From: Vibrio pacinii DSM 19139
GTDB taxonomy: Bacteria > Pseudomonadota > Gammaproteobacteria > Enterobacterales > Vibrionaceae
DNA length: 64,000 nucleotides
Direction: 5' to 3'
NCBI RefSeq assembly: GCF_000711795.1
Contig: NZ_KL543976.1
Coordinates: 248,001-312,000, forward strand
Shown: in pieces, positions 1 through 8,391 of the stretch
Numbering within the stretch: the stretch's first letter is position 1
How the letters are laid out: the number at the start of each line of letters is the position of its first letter
The notes under the pieces: generated by a model
Seen by the model: the letters and a program-made list of their open reading frames with translations, nothing else
Told to the model about the DNA's origin: nothing
Database searches by the model: none
Program-made: the position numbers and the translations under genes

Positions 1-1474
1 CCACGATTAAGGAGATAAGCATCCCCATCGAGGCGTTAATTGGAATAGGACTCATATAAGGCCCCATCAAGCCGCTCACGAAAGCCATTGGTAATAGCGC
101 AGCAATCACAGTGAATGTGGCTAAAATGGTTGGCCCACCCACCTCATCGACCGCGCTAGGAATTAATTCTTTGAGTTTTGCCTTACCAAGCGACATATGT
201 CGGTGGATATTTTCCACCACGACAATCGCATCATCGACCAATATTCCTATAGAGAAGATAAGCGCGAACAACGAAACGCGGTTTAAAGTAAATCCCCATG
301 CCCATGACGCGAAAAGCGTGATCATTAAGGTAACAACAATCGCAAAACCGACCACGAACGCCTCACGCCAGCCCATAGTCAGTATCACCAAAATCACCAC
401 CGCGGCAGTGGCAAACGCGAGCTTACCAATCAGCGTATTACTTTTATCGGCCGCTGTTTTACCGTAGTCACGGGTAATTTCAATATCGATACCATCAGGG
501 ATTAATTGATTTTCCAAATCAAGCAGGCGCGCTTCAATCGCCTTAGCAACATCTACCGCATTTTCGCCCGCCTTTTTGGCAATCGCAATCGTCACGGCGG
601 GGTAGATGTTCTGTTTATCACTGGTCCAAACGTTTTGAGTAGGAGTGTTGGCGCCGAGCTTAACCTCAGCAACATCTTGCAAATAAACCGGGGCGTTATT
701 ATGCAGACCAACGACCAGCTGGTTGACTTCTGCCACCTGAGTTATAAATTGACCGACTTGCACTGGAAAGGTCTGATTGTCATGAGTAAGGCGCAACATA
801 GGTGAACGGGTATTCGCCGCAGGAAGGTGTTGATTGAGTTGGTCTATAGTAATGCCAAAGCTGTTCATTTTGACCGGATCAAGCCTAACATCAACAATGG
901 AATTATGACTTCCTATGGTATAGATATCACGCGTACCTTGAATACGTTTAAGTTCGGTTTCTAGCCCGTGAGCCACTTGAGTCAATTGTTGCTGGTCAAG
1001 TGCGCCGTTTCTGTCGCTTAAAGTGAGACTGACAATCGGCACATCTTCGATGCCTTTCGGTTTTATGATCGGCTCTCCAACCCCAACACCTTTAGGCATC
1101 CAGTCTTTATTTGAATAGAGTTTGTTGTAGATACGCACCACGGCATCGTTACGGCTAACACCCACCTCAAAGATAGCGACAATCATCGCACCGTCAGGCT
1201 GGGAGAAAGAGTACAGTTTATCGATACCTTGAATTTCTGAAATGATCTGCTCTGCAGGTGTGGTCACTAAACTTGCTACTTCTTGAGGTGAAGCACCAGG
1301 AAAGGGAATATACACATCGGCAAAAGTCACATCGATTTGAGGCTCTTCTTCTTTGGGTGTCACCATCACGGCAAATAAACCCATCAAAAGACCCACTAAG
1401 GCCAGTAAAGGCGTCATGGCTGAGTTTTGAAAGGCCGCTGCAATGCGACCCGAGATACCGAGTCGATTGTCCAT
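1..1474 (-). CDS. RND efflux pump inner-membrane subunit (N-terminal part, cut by window edge)
   Basis: This is the amino-terminal 491 residues of an AcrB-type resistance-nodulation-division transporter, a proton-driven drug/proton antiporter of the inner membrane. It starts at the ATG at 1474-1472. The visible part has TM1 near residue 20, the first periplasmic porter region, and a TM4 segment reading GILVDDAIVVVENIHRH. The Asp pair of TM4, the proton-relay residues of this family, falls at about residues 411-412 (407/408 in AcrB). The start codon lies 2 nt after the stop of the upstream adaptor gene, so the two are almost certainly co-translated. Gene order suggests transcription from the ArsR-controlled promoter near 3760. 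The substrate is unknown. The carboxy-terminal half lies outside the window. Confidence 0.95.
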   Translation of the reverse strand, partial: MDNRLGISGRIAAAFQNSAMTPLLALVGLLMGLFAVMVTPKEEEPQIDVTFADVYIPFPGASPQEVASLVTTPAEQIISEIQGIDKLYSFSQPDGAMIVAIFEVGVSRNDAVVRIYNKLYSNKDWMPKGVGVGEPIIKPKGIEDVPIVSLTLSDRNGALDQQQLTQVAHGLETELKRIQGTRDIYTIGSHNSIVDVRLDPVKMNSFGITIDQLNQHLPAANTRSPMLRLTHDNQTFPVQVGQFITQVAEVNQLVVGLHNNAPVYLQDVAEVKLGANTPTQNVWTSDKQNIYPAVTIAIAKKAGENAVDVAKAIEARLLDLENQLIPDGIDIEITRDYGKTAADKSNTLIGKLAFATAAVVILVILTMGWREAFVVGFAIVVTLMITLFASWAWGFTLNRVSLFALIFSIGILVDDAIVVVENIHRHMSLGKAKLKELIPSAVDEVGGPTILATFTVIAALLPMAFVSGLMGPYMSPIPINASMGMLISLIV

Positions 1475-1476
1475 AA

Positions 1477-2481
1477 TTACTCTCCCTCAACAGTTAGAGC
1501 TAGCGTTGCAATAACATCGCCCTCTTCAAGGCCTGAAAGAACTTCGACATATTCGCCATACACCTGACCTAAGCGCACTGGATTCAAAACTTGTGCTTGG
1601 TTATCGATTCGATAAACCGAACTTAATTCGCCACGGCGCACCACCGCCGACTCCGGAATCACCAACGTCTGCTTCACACCATAACGAAAAGCCGTTTTCA
1701 CCCACATGCCCGGTGCCAGTGACTCAATACTCTCGGGTAAAGACAAACGAATTTTAAAGGTATGCGATTGAGGATCGGCGTAACTAAATAGATTGAAATG
1801 GGTTGGGGATATTTCAATACCATCTGCAGAGACAACATCAAATTGATCAATGCTTTGCACTTTGCCTTGATAACGTTGAGGTATCTCGGTTTCGACTCGA
1901 AGTAAGTTAAGTCCAAAACCGCTTAATAATGGTGTCCCTGGCGCAACGGTTTCACCCAATTCAACGTGGCGCTTAGTGACAATGCCATCGTAAGGCGCGC
2001 TAATATTGGTATAGCCTAAAGACTCCTTCGCTTGAGCAACATTGGCCCCAGCAGATGTCACCGCCGCAGCTGCGCTGCGAGCACGCGCTTGCGCACTGTC
2101 CATTTGATCTTGGGAAATGGCCCCTTTAGGAAACAGCTGTTTATAACGCTTTAATTGTGCCTGCGCTTCGTTGTTTTGTGCAACAGCACTTAACAACTGC
2201 GCCTCGGCCGCGTCAAGGGACGCTGATTGTTGAACGGCGCTGATTTCTAGTAGTACCGCGCCTTGTTTAACATAGTCATTAACATCGACATACAGACCGA
2301 CAACTCGGCCTGACGTTTGCGCCGCTACCGTGCCTTGATTCACTGGCTGAACAACACCGTCGAGATGAATAATCTGCGAAAGTGGCTCCAAACTGACGGT
2401 GTATCGCTGATCGGTTTGCTGAGCATTGACACTCATTGCCGTCGCACACGCAACGGCAACACTCCAACTTATCATGTTCAT
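1477..2481 (-). CDS. RND periplasmic adaptor (membrane fusion protein, HlyD/AcrA family)
   Basis: This 334-residue adaptor would link the downstream RND pump to an outer-membrane channel. It has a signal peptide ending near residue 20 (SVNA then QQ), a first lipoyl half (GTVAAQTSGRVVGLYV), an Ala/Gln-rich coiled-coil hairpin at about residues 80-150, a second lipoyl half (SAPYDGIVTKRHV), and beta-barrel and membrane-proximal regions. An upstream GTG at 2490 is in frame, but a GGGAG sequence sits 8 nt before the ATG at 2481, so I prefer the ATG. It is 43 nt downstream of a YeeE-family gene and 2 nt upstream of the pump, on the same strand. No TolC homologue is visible, so the pump probably borrows a TolC encoded elsewhere. 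Confidence 0.93.
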   Translation of the reverse strand: MNMISWSVAVACATAMSVNAQQTDQRYTVSLEPLSQIIHLDGVVQPVNQGTVAAQTSGRVVGLYVDVNDYVKQGAVLLEISAVQQSASLDAAEAQLLSAVAQNNEAQAQLKRYKQLFPKGAISQDQMDSAQARARSAAAAVTSAGANVAQAKESLGYTNISAPYDGIVTKRHVELGETVAPGTPLLSGFGLNLLRVETEIPQRYQGKVQSIDQFDVVSADGIEISPTHFNLFSYADPQSHTFKIRLSLPESIESLAPGMWVKTAFRYGVKQTLVIPESAVVRRGELSSVYRIDNQAQVLNPVRLGQVYGEYVEVLSGLEEGDVIATLALTVEGE

Positions 2482-2524
2482 TACCACCACTCCCTGTTTC
2501 GATTCATTTCATCCATGATAGACA

Positions 2525-2983
2525 CTACGCGGTTTGCGTTTGTGACTTGCGACTATCTTTCATACTAATCAATAAGTTTGTCACTCCGAGACCTACCATC
2601 ATGCTAGCAAAGAAGATCCAAACCCCAATATTGCCTAGCGCCAAGCTTGACATTGCAGGTCCAGGACAAATGCCTGCTAATCCCCAACCTAAGCCAAAAA
2701 TTGCGGCACCGCTGACTAAACGTGCGTCTATACGTGTTTTTTTAGCTAAACAAAACTCATCCGCGACTACTGGTGCTTGTAACGGCTTGATGAGAAGAAA
2801 ATAGGCTGGCATATAGATCACTAACGCCCCGCCCATCACAAAGGCCAAGCTTGGGTCCCAGGCGCCTGCGACGTCTAAAAAGCCCAAGACTTTATTAGGG
2901 TCAGCCATGCCTGAAATAATCATCCCTAGACCAAACAAGAAACCGGTAAATAAAGCGGTTAAGCGGAAAATTAACTTGTTCAT
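2525..2983 (-). CDS. YeeE/YedE-family membrane protein, second half-unit
   Basis: This is a 152-residue hydrophobic protein with about four membrane segments. It carries the GICPGPA motif typical of the YeeE/YedE (DUF6691) half-proteins, which are implicated in thiosulfate or other sulfur-compound uptake. Its Cys in CPGP corresponds to a residue thought to relay sulfur in this family. A GTG at 2995 is possible, but GAGAA lies 6 nt before the ATG at 2983. It follows the first half-unit by 18 nt. The two short proteins together would make one YeeE-like channel. Their position behind an ArsR sulfur sensor supports a role in sulfur-species transport; the substrate is inferred from the family. Confidence 0.88.
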   Translation of the reverse strand: MNKLIFRLTALFTGFLFGLGMIISGMADPNKVLGFLDVAGAWDPSLAFVMGGALVIYMPAYFLLIKPLQAPVVADEFCLAKKTRIDARLVSGAAIFGLGWGLAGICPGPAMSSLALGNIGVWIFFASMMVGLGVTNLLISMKDSRKSQTQTA

Positions 2984-3001
2984 TTGATTTCTCACTACGG
3001 G

Positions 3002-3421
3002 TTAAACTAGGTGAAAACGGACAAATACCGTCATGGCGGCGACTATCATAAAGATCATGGTTGCGATGATGGAGCGACGCGATAAACGCCCTATTCCACA
3101 AATACCGTGGCCGCTTGTGCAGCCATTACCTAAACGGGTGCCAATACCAACCAGTAAACCTGCCGCACCGAGTACCCAGACACTGCTATCAAAGCTTGTA
3201 GGTATTTCACTAGCAAACACAGACACACCGATAACCCCACCAAGCACCATGCCGAGCGAAAACAATAAACGCCACGCAAAGTCTGAAGTTCTAGGCGTCA
3301 ATAACCCAGTCATAATGCCGCTAATACCTGCGATCTTACCGTTTAGCAACAACAATAGGGTCGCTGAGACTCCTAATAACATGCCTCCTGCTAATGATTC
3401 CCAAGGAATGGTGAAAGCCAT
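3002..3421 (-). CDS. YeeE/YedE-family membrane protein, first half-unit
   Basis: This 139-residue membrane protein has the family signature GNGCTSGHGICGIGRLSRRS near residue 100, with the Cys residues conserved in YeeE-type sulfur transporters. Four hydrophobic segments are visible. The ATG at 3421 is preceded by AGAGGTAG. It is the first structural gene after arsR on the minus strand (24-nt gap) and is followed closely by the second half-unit. In many proteobacteria such pairs sit beside persulfide-responsive ArsR regulators and rhodaneses, as here. Confidence 0.9.
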   Translation of the reverse strand: MAFTIPWESLAGGMLLGVSATLLLLLNGKIAGISGIMTGLLTPRTSDFAWRLLFSLGMVLGGVIGVSVFASEIPTSFDSSVWVLGAAGLLVGIGTRLGNGCTSGHGICGIGRLSRRSIIATMIFMIVAAMTVFVRFHLV

Positions 3422-3445
3422 AACTACCTCTAACTGAACAAAAAT

Positions 3446-3754
3446 TTAACCACAAAATGTGGACTGTAAATTGTGAATAAGCTGAACGACACGCTCATCG
3501 TCCAACGAATAGAAAACTTGCTGCGATTCTTTGCGCGATTTGATTAACCCATGCTTGCGCAGTACGGTAAGATGCTGAGAAAACGCCGACTGACTTAACA
3601 CCGAACTGGTCTGTAAAGCGCCTACCCCAACTTCTCCTTCAGTCAACTGACACAACACCATCAATCGCTCTGGATGAGCCATTACTTTCAACAAATCAGC
3701 TGCTTCGACGGCTTTATTTTGCATCTCCGCAATATTAACTGCCTGATCTTTCAT
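3446..3754 (-). CDS. ArsR-family regulator with BigR/SqrR/HlyU-type cysteine pair (persulfide sensor)
   Basis: This is a 102-residue winged-helix repressor. The helix-turn-helix lies around residues 48-72 (SQSAFSQHLTVLRKHGLI). Two cysteines, Cys35 (VLCQL) and Cys101 (TFCG), occupy the positions used by BigR, SqrR and HlyU to form a polysulfide bridge when exposed to persulfides. No metal-binding CxC of classical ArsR is present. It is the first gene of a minus-strand operon with two YeeE proteins and probably the RND pump, and it is divergent from a small membrane protein and a persulfide reductase. Three TTAG-N6-CTAA sites in the divergent promoter region are its likely operators. HlyU itself is the closest described Vibrio relative, but HlyU activates toxin genes; I cannot tell orthology from sequence alone. 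Confidence 0.9.
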   Translation of the reverse strand: MKDQAVNIAEMQNKAVEAADLLKVMAHPERLMVLCQLTEGEVGVGALQTSSVLSQSAFSQHLTVLRKHGLIKSRKESQQVFYSLDDERVVQLIHNLQSTFCG

Positions 3755-3780
3755 GACTCACCTCAGCTTAAATAGATACA

Positions 3781-3864
3781 TTAGATAATACTAAACAAGA
3801 AATTTTAGTCAACTCTAATTTAGCATCAATGAAATTAGACAAATTAACATTAGACTTTTCTAAT
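3781..3864. promoter_or_regulatory. Cluster of three TTAG-N6-CTAA operators (putative ArsR/BigR-type sites)
   Basis: Three inverted repeats with the same half-sites and the same 6-nt spacer lie at 3781-3794, 3805-3818 and 3850-3863. The last is extended to a perfect ATTAG-N6-CTAAT at 3849-3864. Centre-to-centre distances are 24 and 45 bp. They fill the 164-bp region between divergent arsR and the DUF2892 gene, as expected for autorepression and control of both arms. AT-rich TTAG/CTAA-type half-sites fit BigR-like operators. Binding is inferred. Confidence 0.7.
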
Positions 3865-3918
3865 TTATAACCCTATAGTGATCAGCAGCAGAGGAAATAG
3901 AGACATAAGGAGAACGTT

Positions 3919-4104
3919 ATGACGCTTGAAAATGCAATTCGAGTATTGGCTGGAAGTATGGTACTTATCTCAGTCATTTTGACATTTACCGTGCATAGTA
4001 ACTTTGTGTGGTTGACTGTTTTTGTTGGCGTTAATCTGATTCAGAGTGCATTCACAGGGATTTGCCCGGCAGTCTATTTTCTTAAAAAGTTAGGTTTCCA
4101 ATAA
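3919..4104 (+). CDS. DUF2892 (YgaP-like membrane domain) small inner-membrane protein
   Basis: This 61-residue protein has two hydrophobic segments and the FTGICPAVYFLKKLG ending typical of DUF2892, the membrane half of the rhodanese YgaP. The Cys in GICP is conserved. AAGGAG lies 7 nt before the ATG. It is the first gene of the plus-strand arm, 11 nt before the persulfide reductase/rhodanese gene. In YgaP the two parts are fused; here the membrane piece and the rhodanese are separate neighbours. A role in handling sulfane sulfur or thiocyanate at the membrane is inferred from this context. Confidence 0.88.
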   Translation: MTLENAIRVLAGSMVLISVILTFTVHSNFVWLTVFVGVNLIQSAFTGICPAVYFLKKLGFQ

Positions 4105-4115
4105 CGGAGTTATAA

Positions 4116-5816
4116 ATGACTAAGATTGTTATCGTTGGCGGCGTCGCAGGTGGCGCCTCAGCAGCAGCTCGTGCTCGTCGTTTAAGTGAAGACGCGCAAA
4201 TTATCATGTTCGAACGTGGCCCGTTTGTTTCTTTTGCAAATTGCGGATTGCCCTATCACATAGGTGGCGACATTCAAGATCGCAGTAAATTATTGCTGCA
4301 AACACCAGAGAGCTTTTTGGCACGCTTTAACGTCGATGTGCGTGTCATGAACGAAGTGGTTAGCATTGATCGTCACAACAAATCGGTAACCATTAAAAAC
4401 CTCCTTGATGGCAGTGAATACACTGAAAGCTATGATTTTTTGCTTCTTAGTCCAGGTGCAGGCCCTATCGTGCCACCAATCCCTGGCTTAGATAATCCGC
4501 TGACACACTCACTGCGTAACATTCCTGATATGGATCGCATCATCCAAACAATTCAAATCAATAAACCTGAGCATGCGACGGTTGTCGGCGGTGGTTTTAT
4601 CGGTTTGGAGATGATGGAAGCTTTTCACCAGCTTGGGATTAAAACCACGTTATTAGAAATGGCTGACCAAGTAATGACACCTGTCGACCGCGAAATGGCA
4701 GGCTTTGCACACGCCGAGATTAAAGCAAAAGGCATTGATTTACGTCTATCTACTGCACTTAAGTCGGTTGAATTCAAACCAACAACATCAATTGCAAGTA
4801 TGGATTCAGGGCAAGAAGATCATCAACATATCAACGGTGAGTTAGAGTTGACACTAAGCAGTGGTGATACATTAACCACTGATATCCTTATTATGGCCAT
4901 TGGTGTCCGTCCTGAAACTAAACTCGCTAAAGAGGCTGGGTTACAAATCGGCGAACTCGGCGGTATTTGGACTAACGACTCTATGCAAACCAGCGACGCT
5001 TCAATTTATGCCGTCGGAGATGCAATTGAAGAAAAAGACTTTGTAACCAATAAGCAAACCCTTGTCCCGCTGGCTGGTCCTGCCAACCGTCAGGGTCGAA
5101 TGGCCGCAGATAATATGTTTGGTCGCAACGAAAGCTATCAAGGAACGCAAGGGACGGCAATTTGTAAGATCTTCGACATCGCTGTTGCCTCGACAGGTAA
5201 GAACGAGAAACAACTCAAGCGTGATGGTGTTGAATTCGAAAAAGTCTACGTCCACACAGCCAGTCATGCAAGCTACTACCCTGGCGCAGAGATCGTATCG
5301 TTGAAAATGCTGTTCGATCCAAAAACAGGTAAGATTTTAGGAGCACAAGCTGTCGGTAAAGATGGAATCGATAAACGCATCGACGTGATGGCAGTGGCCC
5401 AACGAGCGGGCATGACAGTCGAGCAGCTTCAACACTTAGAGCTCACTTACGCGCCGCCGTATGGCAGTGCTAAAGATGTGATCAACCAAGCGGCGTTTGT
5501 TGCGAATAACATCATCAAAGGTGACGCTACACCAATTCATTTTGATGAAATGGATTCACTCACTGAAGAGCAAGTGCTGCTCGATGTACGTAACCCAGGC
5601 GAGCTTGAAAGCGTTGGTTTCATTAAGGATGCGATTAACATTCCGGTCGACCAGTTACGTCAGCGAATGGACGAACTGCCAAAAGACAAAGAGATTATTA
5701 TCTACTGCCAGGTAGGTTTACGCGGTAACGTTGCTTACCGTCAATTGGTAAACAACGGCTTTAAGGCTCGTAATTTGATAGGCGGTTATCGTACTTACAA
5801 GTTTGCTAAGATGTAG
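4116..5816 (+). CDS. CoA-disulfide/CoA-persulfide reductase with C-terminal rhodanese domain
   Basis: This 566-residue flavoenzyme has an N-terminal FAD site (IVIVGGVAGGASAAARARR, residues 4-22) and the catalytic Cys43 in FANCGLPYHIGG, as in CoA disulfide reductases. An NAD(P)H-binding GGGFIGLEM follows near residue 160, then a dimerisation domain. A rhodanese domain starts near residue 470, with active-site Cys531 in YCQVGLRG. Such fusions (Npsr/CoADR-Rhd) reduce CoA persulfides or polysulfides in the cytoplasm with NAD(P)H. It is the second gene of the plus-strand arm facing the ArsR sensor, so it is expected to be induced by persulfide. A strong hairpin terminator follows 20 nt after the stop. 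Confidence 0.95.
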   Translation: MTKIVIVGGVAGGASAAARARRLSEDAQIIMFERGPFVSFANCGLPYHIGGDIQDRSKLLLQTPESFLARFNVDVRVMNEVVSIDRHNKSVTIKNLLDGSEYTESYDFLLLSPGAGPIVPPIPGLDNPLTHSLRNIPDMDRIIQTIQINKPEHATVVGGGFIGLEMMEAFHQLGIKTTLLEMADQVMTPVDREMAGFAHAEIKAKGIDLRLSTALKSVEFKPTTSIASMDSGQEDHQHINGELELTLSSGDTLTTDILIMAIGVRPETKLAKEAGLQIGELGGIWTNDSMQTSDASIYAVGDAIEEKDFVTNKQTLVPLAGPANRQGRMAADNMFGRNESYQGTQGTAICKIFDIAVASTGKNEKQLKRDGVEFEKVYVHTASHASYYPGAEIVSLKMLFDPKTGKILGAQAVGKDGIDKRIDVMAVAQRAGMTVEQLQHLELTYAPPYGSAKDVINQAAFVANNIIKGDATPIHFDEMDSLTEEQVLLDVRNPGELESVGFIKDAINIPVDQLRQRMDELPKDKEIIIYCQVGLRGNVAYRQLVNNGFKARNLIGGYRTYKFAKM

Positions 5817-5835
5817 TGAGTATTCGGTAATTTGC

Positions 5836-5867
5836 AATAGCCAGCATAATTTGTGCTGGCTATTTTA
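5836..5867 (+). terminator. Rho-independent terminator after the persulfide reductase gene
   Basis: A perfect 11-bp stem (AATAGCCAGCA paired with TGCTGGCTATT, 5836-5846 with 5854-5864) has a 7-nt loop and is followed by TTT. Confidence 0.85.
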
Positions 5868-5962
5868 ATTGATATGACTTGTGACTGATTTACCCCAGAA
5901 AGCAATATTGCCACAACGAGGGATTTTTACTGAAGACCGCCCTTACCCACTCAATGATTCGT

Positions 5963-7150
5963 CTAAAAACCACTTCCGACATTGAAGTAGATAGCATCCT
6001 CATCGCTACTTCTCGCGTAATCCATACCTATATGTAGACCATATCGTCGGGCAATTTGATAACGAAAACCCACACCGCCAGCTTGTACAGAATCACTGGT
6101 TGCATCATCATGATCATTGATCGCTTCGCCGATACCGTAAAAGGCAGAAACCTTCCAACGATGATCAATGCTGTAGGTAATTTGGCTTTGCACGGTGCTA
6201 ATTTCATCACCTTGATAGCGAAAAGAAGAGACGCCACGTAACTTAACATAAGGTTTTGATGTTGGGGTCACTTGCGTATCTTTTTCTTTAAAATATTGGT
6301 AGTTACCCGCCAAACCTAAAGTCCACTTGGGCGCTAATGGAACAAAGCCTTGTCCATCAAAATTGAAATGATCGTAATTATAATCACTGCCCAACGCTTC
6401 GTCATAAATCATATAGTCAGCGCTTAATTGGAAGCCTTTGGTTGGGTAGAACATGTTATCTCGCGTATCGTAATCAACCAGTAAGCCTAACCCTGACGAA
6501 ACCGCTTCATCACCAAGCGCATACTGCATTATTTTTGACACGATCTCGTTATCTGACTCGACGCTAGAAACTGCGGCAACCTGTTTAACGCCCAACATCA
6601 GTGGCGTATTCGCAACACGGAACTGCACCTGTTGCATTAAAGCGGCGACTTTAGTTTTGGTACCAAATGATAGTGTGGTATCAAAAGAGGGTAAAAATGG
6701 AGGCAGACCATCAAAAGAGAGGTTTTTGTAAATATCGATATTGGCTACGCCAAGGCCACCACCACCGGTATAACGAATAGAATCACCGTTCCAAGAACGA
6801 CGGTGTCCACCAAAAGCAAACCAAGTACCATTTTCAGTACCGATCGCCCCAACTAGGCTCATTGCAGCAGGAACAAGCTGTGCACCGCCATCAATCGCGG
6901 ACAATGCCGCTTGCTTGCGTTGTTGCTTTTCTTCTTCCGTTTCATGAAGGAACAGCCCTACGATACCACCGCCATAACCGACCGCTGGTTCAGTGATAAT
7001 AACTGGAACGGGTAAAAATCCGACTGCTTTTTCGGCCATGTACTCACCAAGGTCAAAACGCTGGTCTACAGGATCCGTAAATGAAACATCACTAGCATAG
7101 GACGCAAAAGAACTTAACACTGTAAGCATGGCGATCGATTTGATTTTCAC
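5963..7150 (-). CDS. Omp85/D15-type outer-membrane beta-barrel protein
   Basis: This 395-residue exported protein has a signal peptide (residues 1 to about 17, FASYAS) and a C-terminal 16-strand-type barrel of the bacterial surface antigen D15 class. Strand signatures include GLGLLVDYDTRDNMFYPTKG (residues about 220-240), and it ends in Phe (FNVGSGF). No POTRA repeats are present, so it is a barrel-only Omp85 relative, not BamA or TamA. Longer starts (TTG at 7246, ATG at 7216) would read through a terminator hairpin. I choose the GTG at 7150, which follows an AGAGAG sequence and opens directly on the signal peptide. Barrel-only D15 proteins are often linked to patatin lipases, and a patatin lipoprotein lies two genes upstream. 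The exact role is unknown. Confidence 0.82.
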   Translation of the reverse strand: MKIKSIAMLTVLSSFASYASDVSFTDPVDQRFDLGEYMAEKAVGFLPVPVIITEPAVGYGGGIVGLFLHETEEEKQQRKQAALSAIDGGAQLVPAAMSLVGAIGTENGTWFAFGGHRRSWNGDSIRYTGGGGLGVANIDIYKNLSFDGLPPFLPSFDTTLSFGTKTKVAALMQQVQFRVANTPLMLGVKQVAAVSSVESDNEIVSKIMQYALGDEAVSSGLGLLVDYDTRDNMFYPTKGFQLSADYMIYDEALGSDYNYDHFNFDGQGFVPLAPKWTLGLAGNYQYFKEKDTQVTPTSKPYVKLRGVSSFRYQGDEISTVQSQITYSIDHRWKVSAFYGIGEAINDHDDATSDSVQAGGVGFRYQIARRYGLHIGMDYARSSDEDAIYFNVGSGF

Positions 7151-7162
7151 AGTTATCTCTCT

Positions 7163-7189
7163 AAAAAAGAGCCGGATGATTAATCCGGC
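7163..7189 (-). terminator. Terminator or attenuator in the leader of the D15 barrel gene
   Basis: On the minus strand a 7-bp GCCGGAT/ATCCGGC stem with a 5-nt loop (7171-7189) is followed by TCTTTTTT. It ends only about 12 nt before the GTG start of the barrel gene. It would end transcripts from the LysR gene or attenuate barrel expression. Confidence 0.7.
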
Positions 7190-7307
7190 GAAATATTGCA
7201 TCCCTGCGTAGGACATAAAAATGTAAAACACTTTTGCTTGAGGCAATCGCCTGCAACAGGGACATAATAGTTTCTATCTATGAAATTCTATAATCGCTTA
7301 TGAAGGA

Positions 7308-8216
7308 TCAAAACCTCCGTTTTCGCATTTGCTCAACGTAATGATAAAGTACTTTAAGAACCGATTTTTTTATATCCATTAACTGTTTCGAATGCAATGA
7401 CCACAATGACACGCCAAATTTAAACCCTTCGATTAACTCTGACACTTTGAGGATTTCAATTTTATCGGTAGCATAGTCAGATTCGGTTAGCATTTTTGGT
7501 AATAGCGACCAGCCCAAGTCCTCACCGACCAACTTAATCACCAGTGCAAGTTGATCGACTTCCTCATACTCAGAGCTGAGCAACACCTTTTGCTTCATAC
7601 CTTCTTCGACGAAAGAGCGCAGGATAAACTGACGTGAATTGGCCATTGCAGCGCGTGTTTTATCTGTTGGTATCTCTGAATATTTGCCATTACGTTTCAC
7701 AAAGGGCACAAATTCGATATGGCCGAGAAAAGTCGAGTCAAAACTATGCATGGCTTTACTATCATGGCTATTGACGATGCCAAAATGAATATTCCCCTCT
7801 TCCATGCCCTTTATAATTTCGGCTTTACCACGAACTAAAAAATTGACACGCATAAGGGGAAAGTCTTGTGCAAGTTGGGTTCTTAAGTCGGAGAGTACCT
7901 TATGTGGAACAAAGCTAGGATATGCAATGGTAACACTCTCTAGACCGCCATAAGAGAGGCTCAAGGCAACTTTATCTAAAGTACGGGCTTGCTCGATGGT
8001 CTGCTTGGCGTAATGGTACAACAGCTCTCCATCTTCTGTCGGTACAACAGAGCGTCCAATACGTTCAAACAAGGTTACGGCGAGTTGGTCTTCGAGGTTA
8101 GTCACTACTTGACCAATGGTCGTTCTGTGCTTATTCAGCTTGACTGCTGCTTTACTAAAAGAAAGTTCATCATAGACGGCAACGAAAGCGAGGAGTTGTT
8201 CTAAGCTAAAATTCAT
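7308..8216 (-). CDS. LysR-family transcriptional regulator
   Basis: This 302-residue regulator has an N-terminal winged helix (residues 1-60, FSKAAVKLNKHRTTIGQVVTNLE) and a C-terminal substrate-binding domain. The helix-turn-helix is unusual in having KHRTTIGQV where most LysR proteins read TQPAVSxQI. The same variant occurs in the LysR gene at 47305, and the two are similar along their whole length. TTG at 8225 is possible, but the ATG at 8216 aligns with the paralogue. It lies between the D15 barrel gene and the patatin cluster, on the same strand. Its targets and effector are unknown. Confidence 0.93.
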   Translation of the reverse strand: MNFSLEQLLAFVAVYDELSFSKAAVKLNKHRTTIGQVVTNLEDQLAVTLFERIGRSVVPTEDGELLYHYAKQTIEQARTLDKVALSLSYGGLESVTIAYPSFVPHKVLSDLRTQLAQDFPLMRVNFLVRGKAEIIKGMEEGNIHFGIVNSHDSKAMHSFDSTFLGHIEFVPFVKRNGKYSEIPTDKTRAAMANSRQFILRSFVEEGMKQKVLLSSEYEEVDQLALVIKLVGEDLGWSLLPKMLTESDYATDKIEILKVSELIEGFKFGVSLWSLHSKQLMDIKKSVLKVLYHYVEQMRKRRF

Positions 8217-8335
8217 AATATTCAATACCGAGCAAATTATGGGGCCTACAAGTAGTTTAGCGTAAATTCTTCACCGCTAATAATCAATACGTTAGCGCGG
8301 AATCGTTACCAATACTAGTAGCAGGTGACCGATAA

Positions 8336-8368
8336 AAACAAACCCGCTGTCAATAAGCGGGTTTGTTT
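8336..8368 (-). terminator. Rho-independent terminator after the patatin/small exported protein pair
   Basis: A 13-bp stem (8336-8348 with 8356-8368) around a 7-nt loop gives AAACAAACCCGCT/AGCGGGTTTGTTT. On the minus strand it ends in a T-rich tract, placing it 23 nt beyond the stop of the gene at 8392. Confidence 0.85.
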
Positions 8369-8391
8369 ACTAAATTTACTTGCGATCAATG

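Noticed and set aside
111..805. Plus-strand open frames across the left-hand end
   Set aside because: They are antisense to the RND pump gene, whose minus-strand frame is open to the window edge and has clear family motifs.
3446..3754. Calling the ArsR regulator HlyU and linking it to the toxin genes at 52-58 kb
   Set aside because: The Cys pair is common to BigR, SqrR and HlyU; I found no TTAG-N6-CTAA cluster near the aerolysin or tlh promoters, so a direct link is unsupported.
7151..7246. Longer N-terminus for the D15 barrel protein (TTG at 7246 or ATG at 7216)
   Set aside because: It would translate through the terminator-like hairpin and would bury the signal peptide; the GTG at 7150 fits better.
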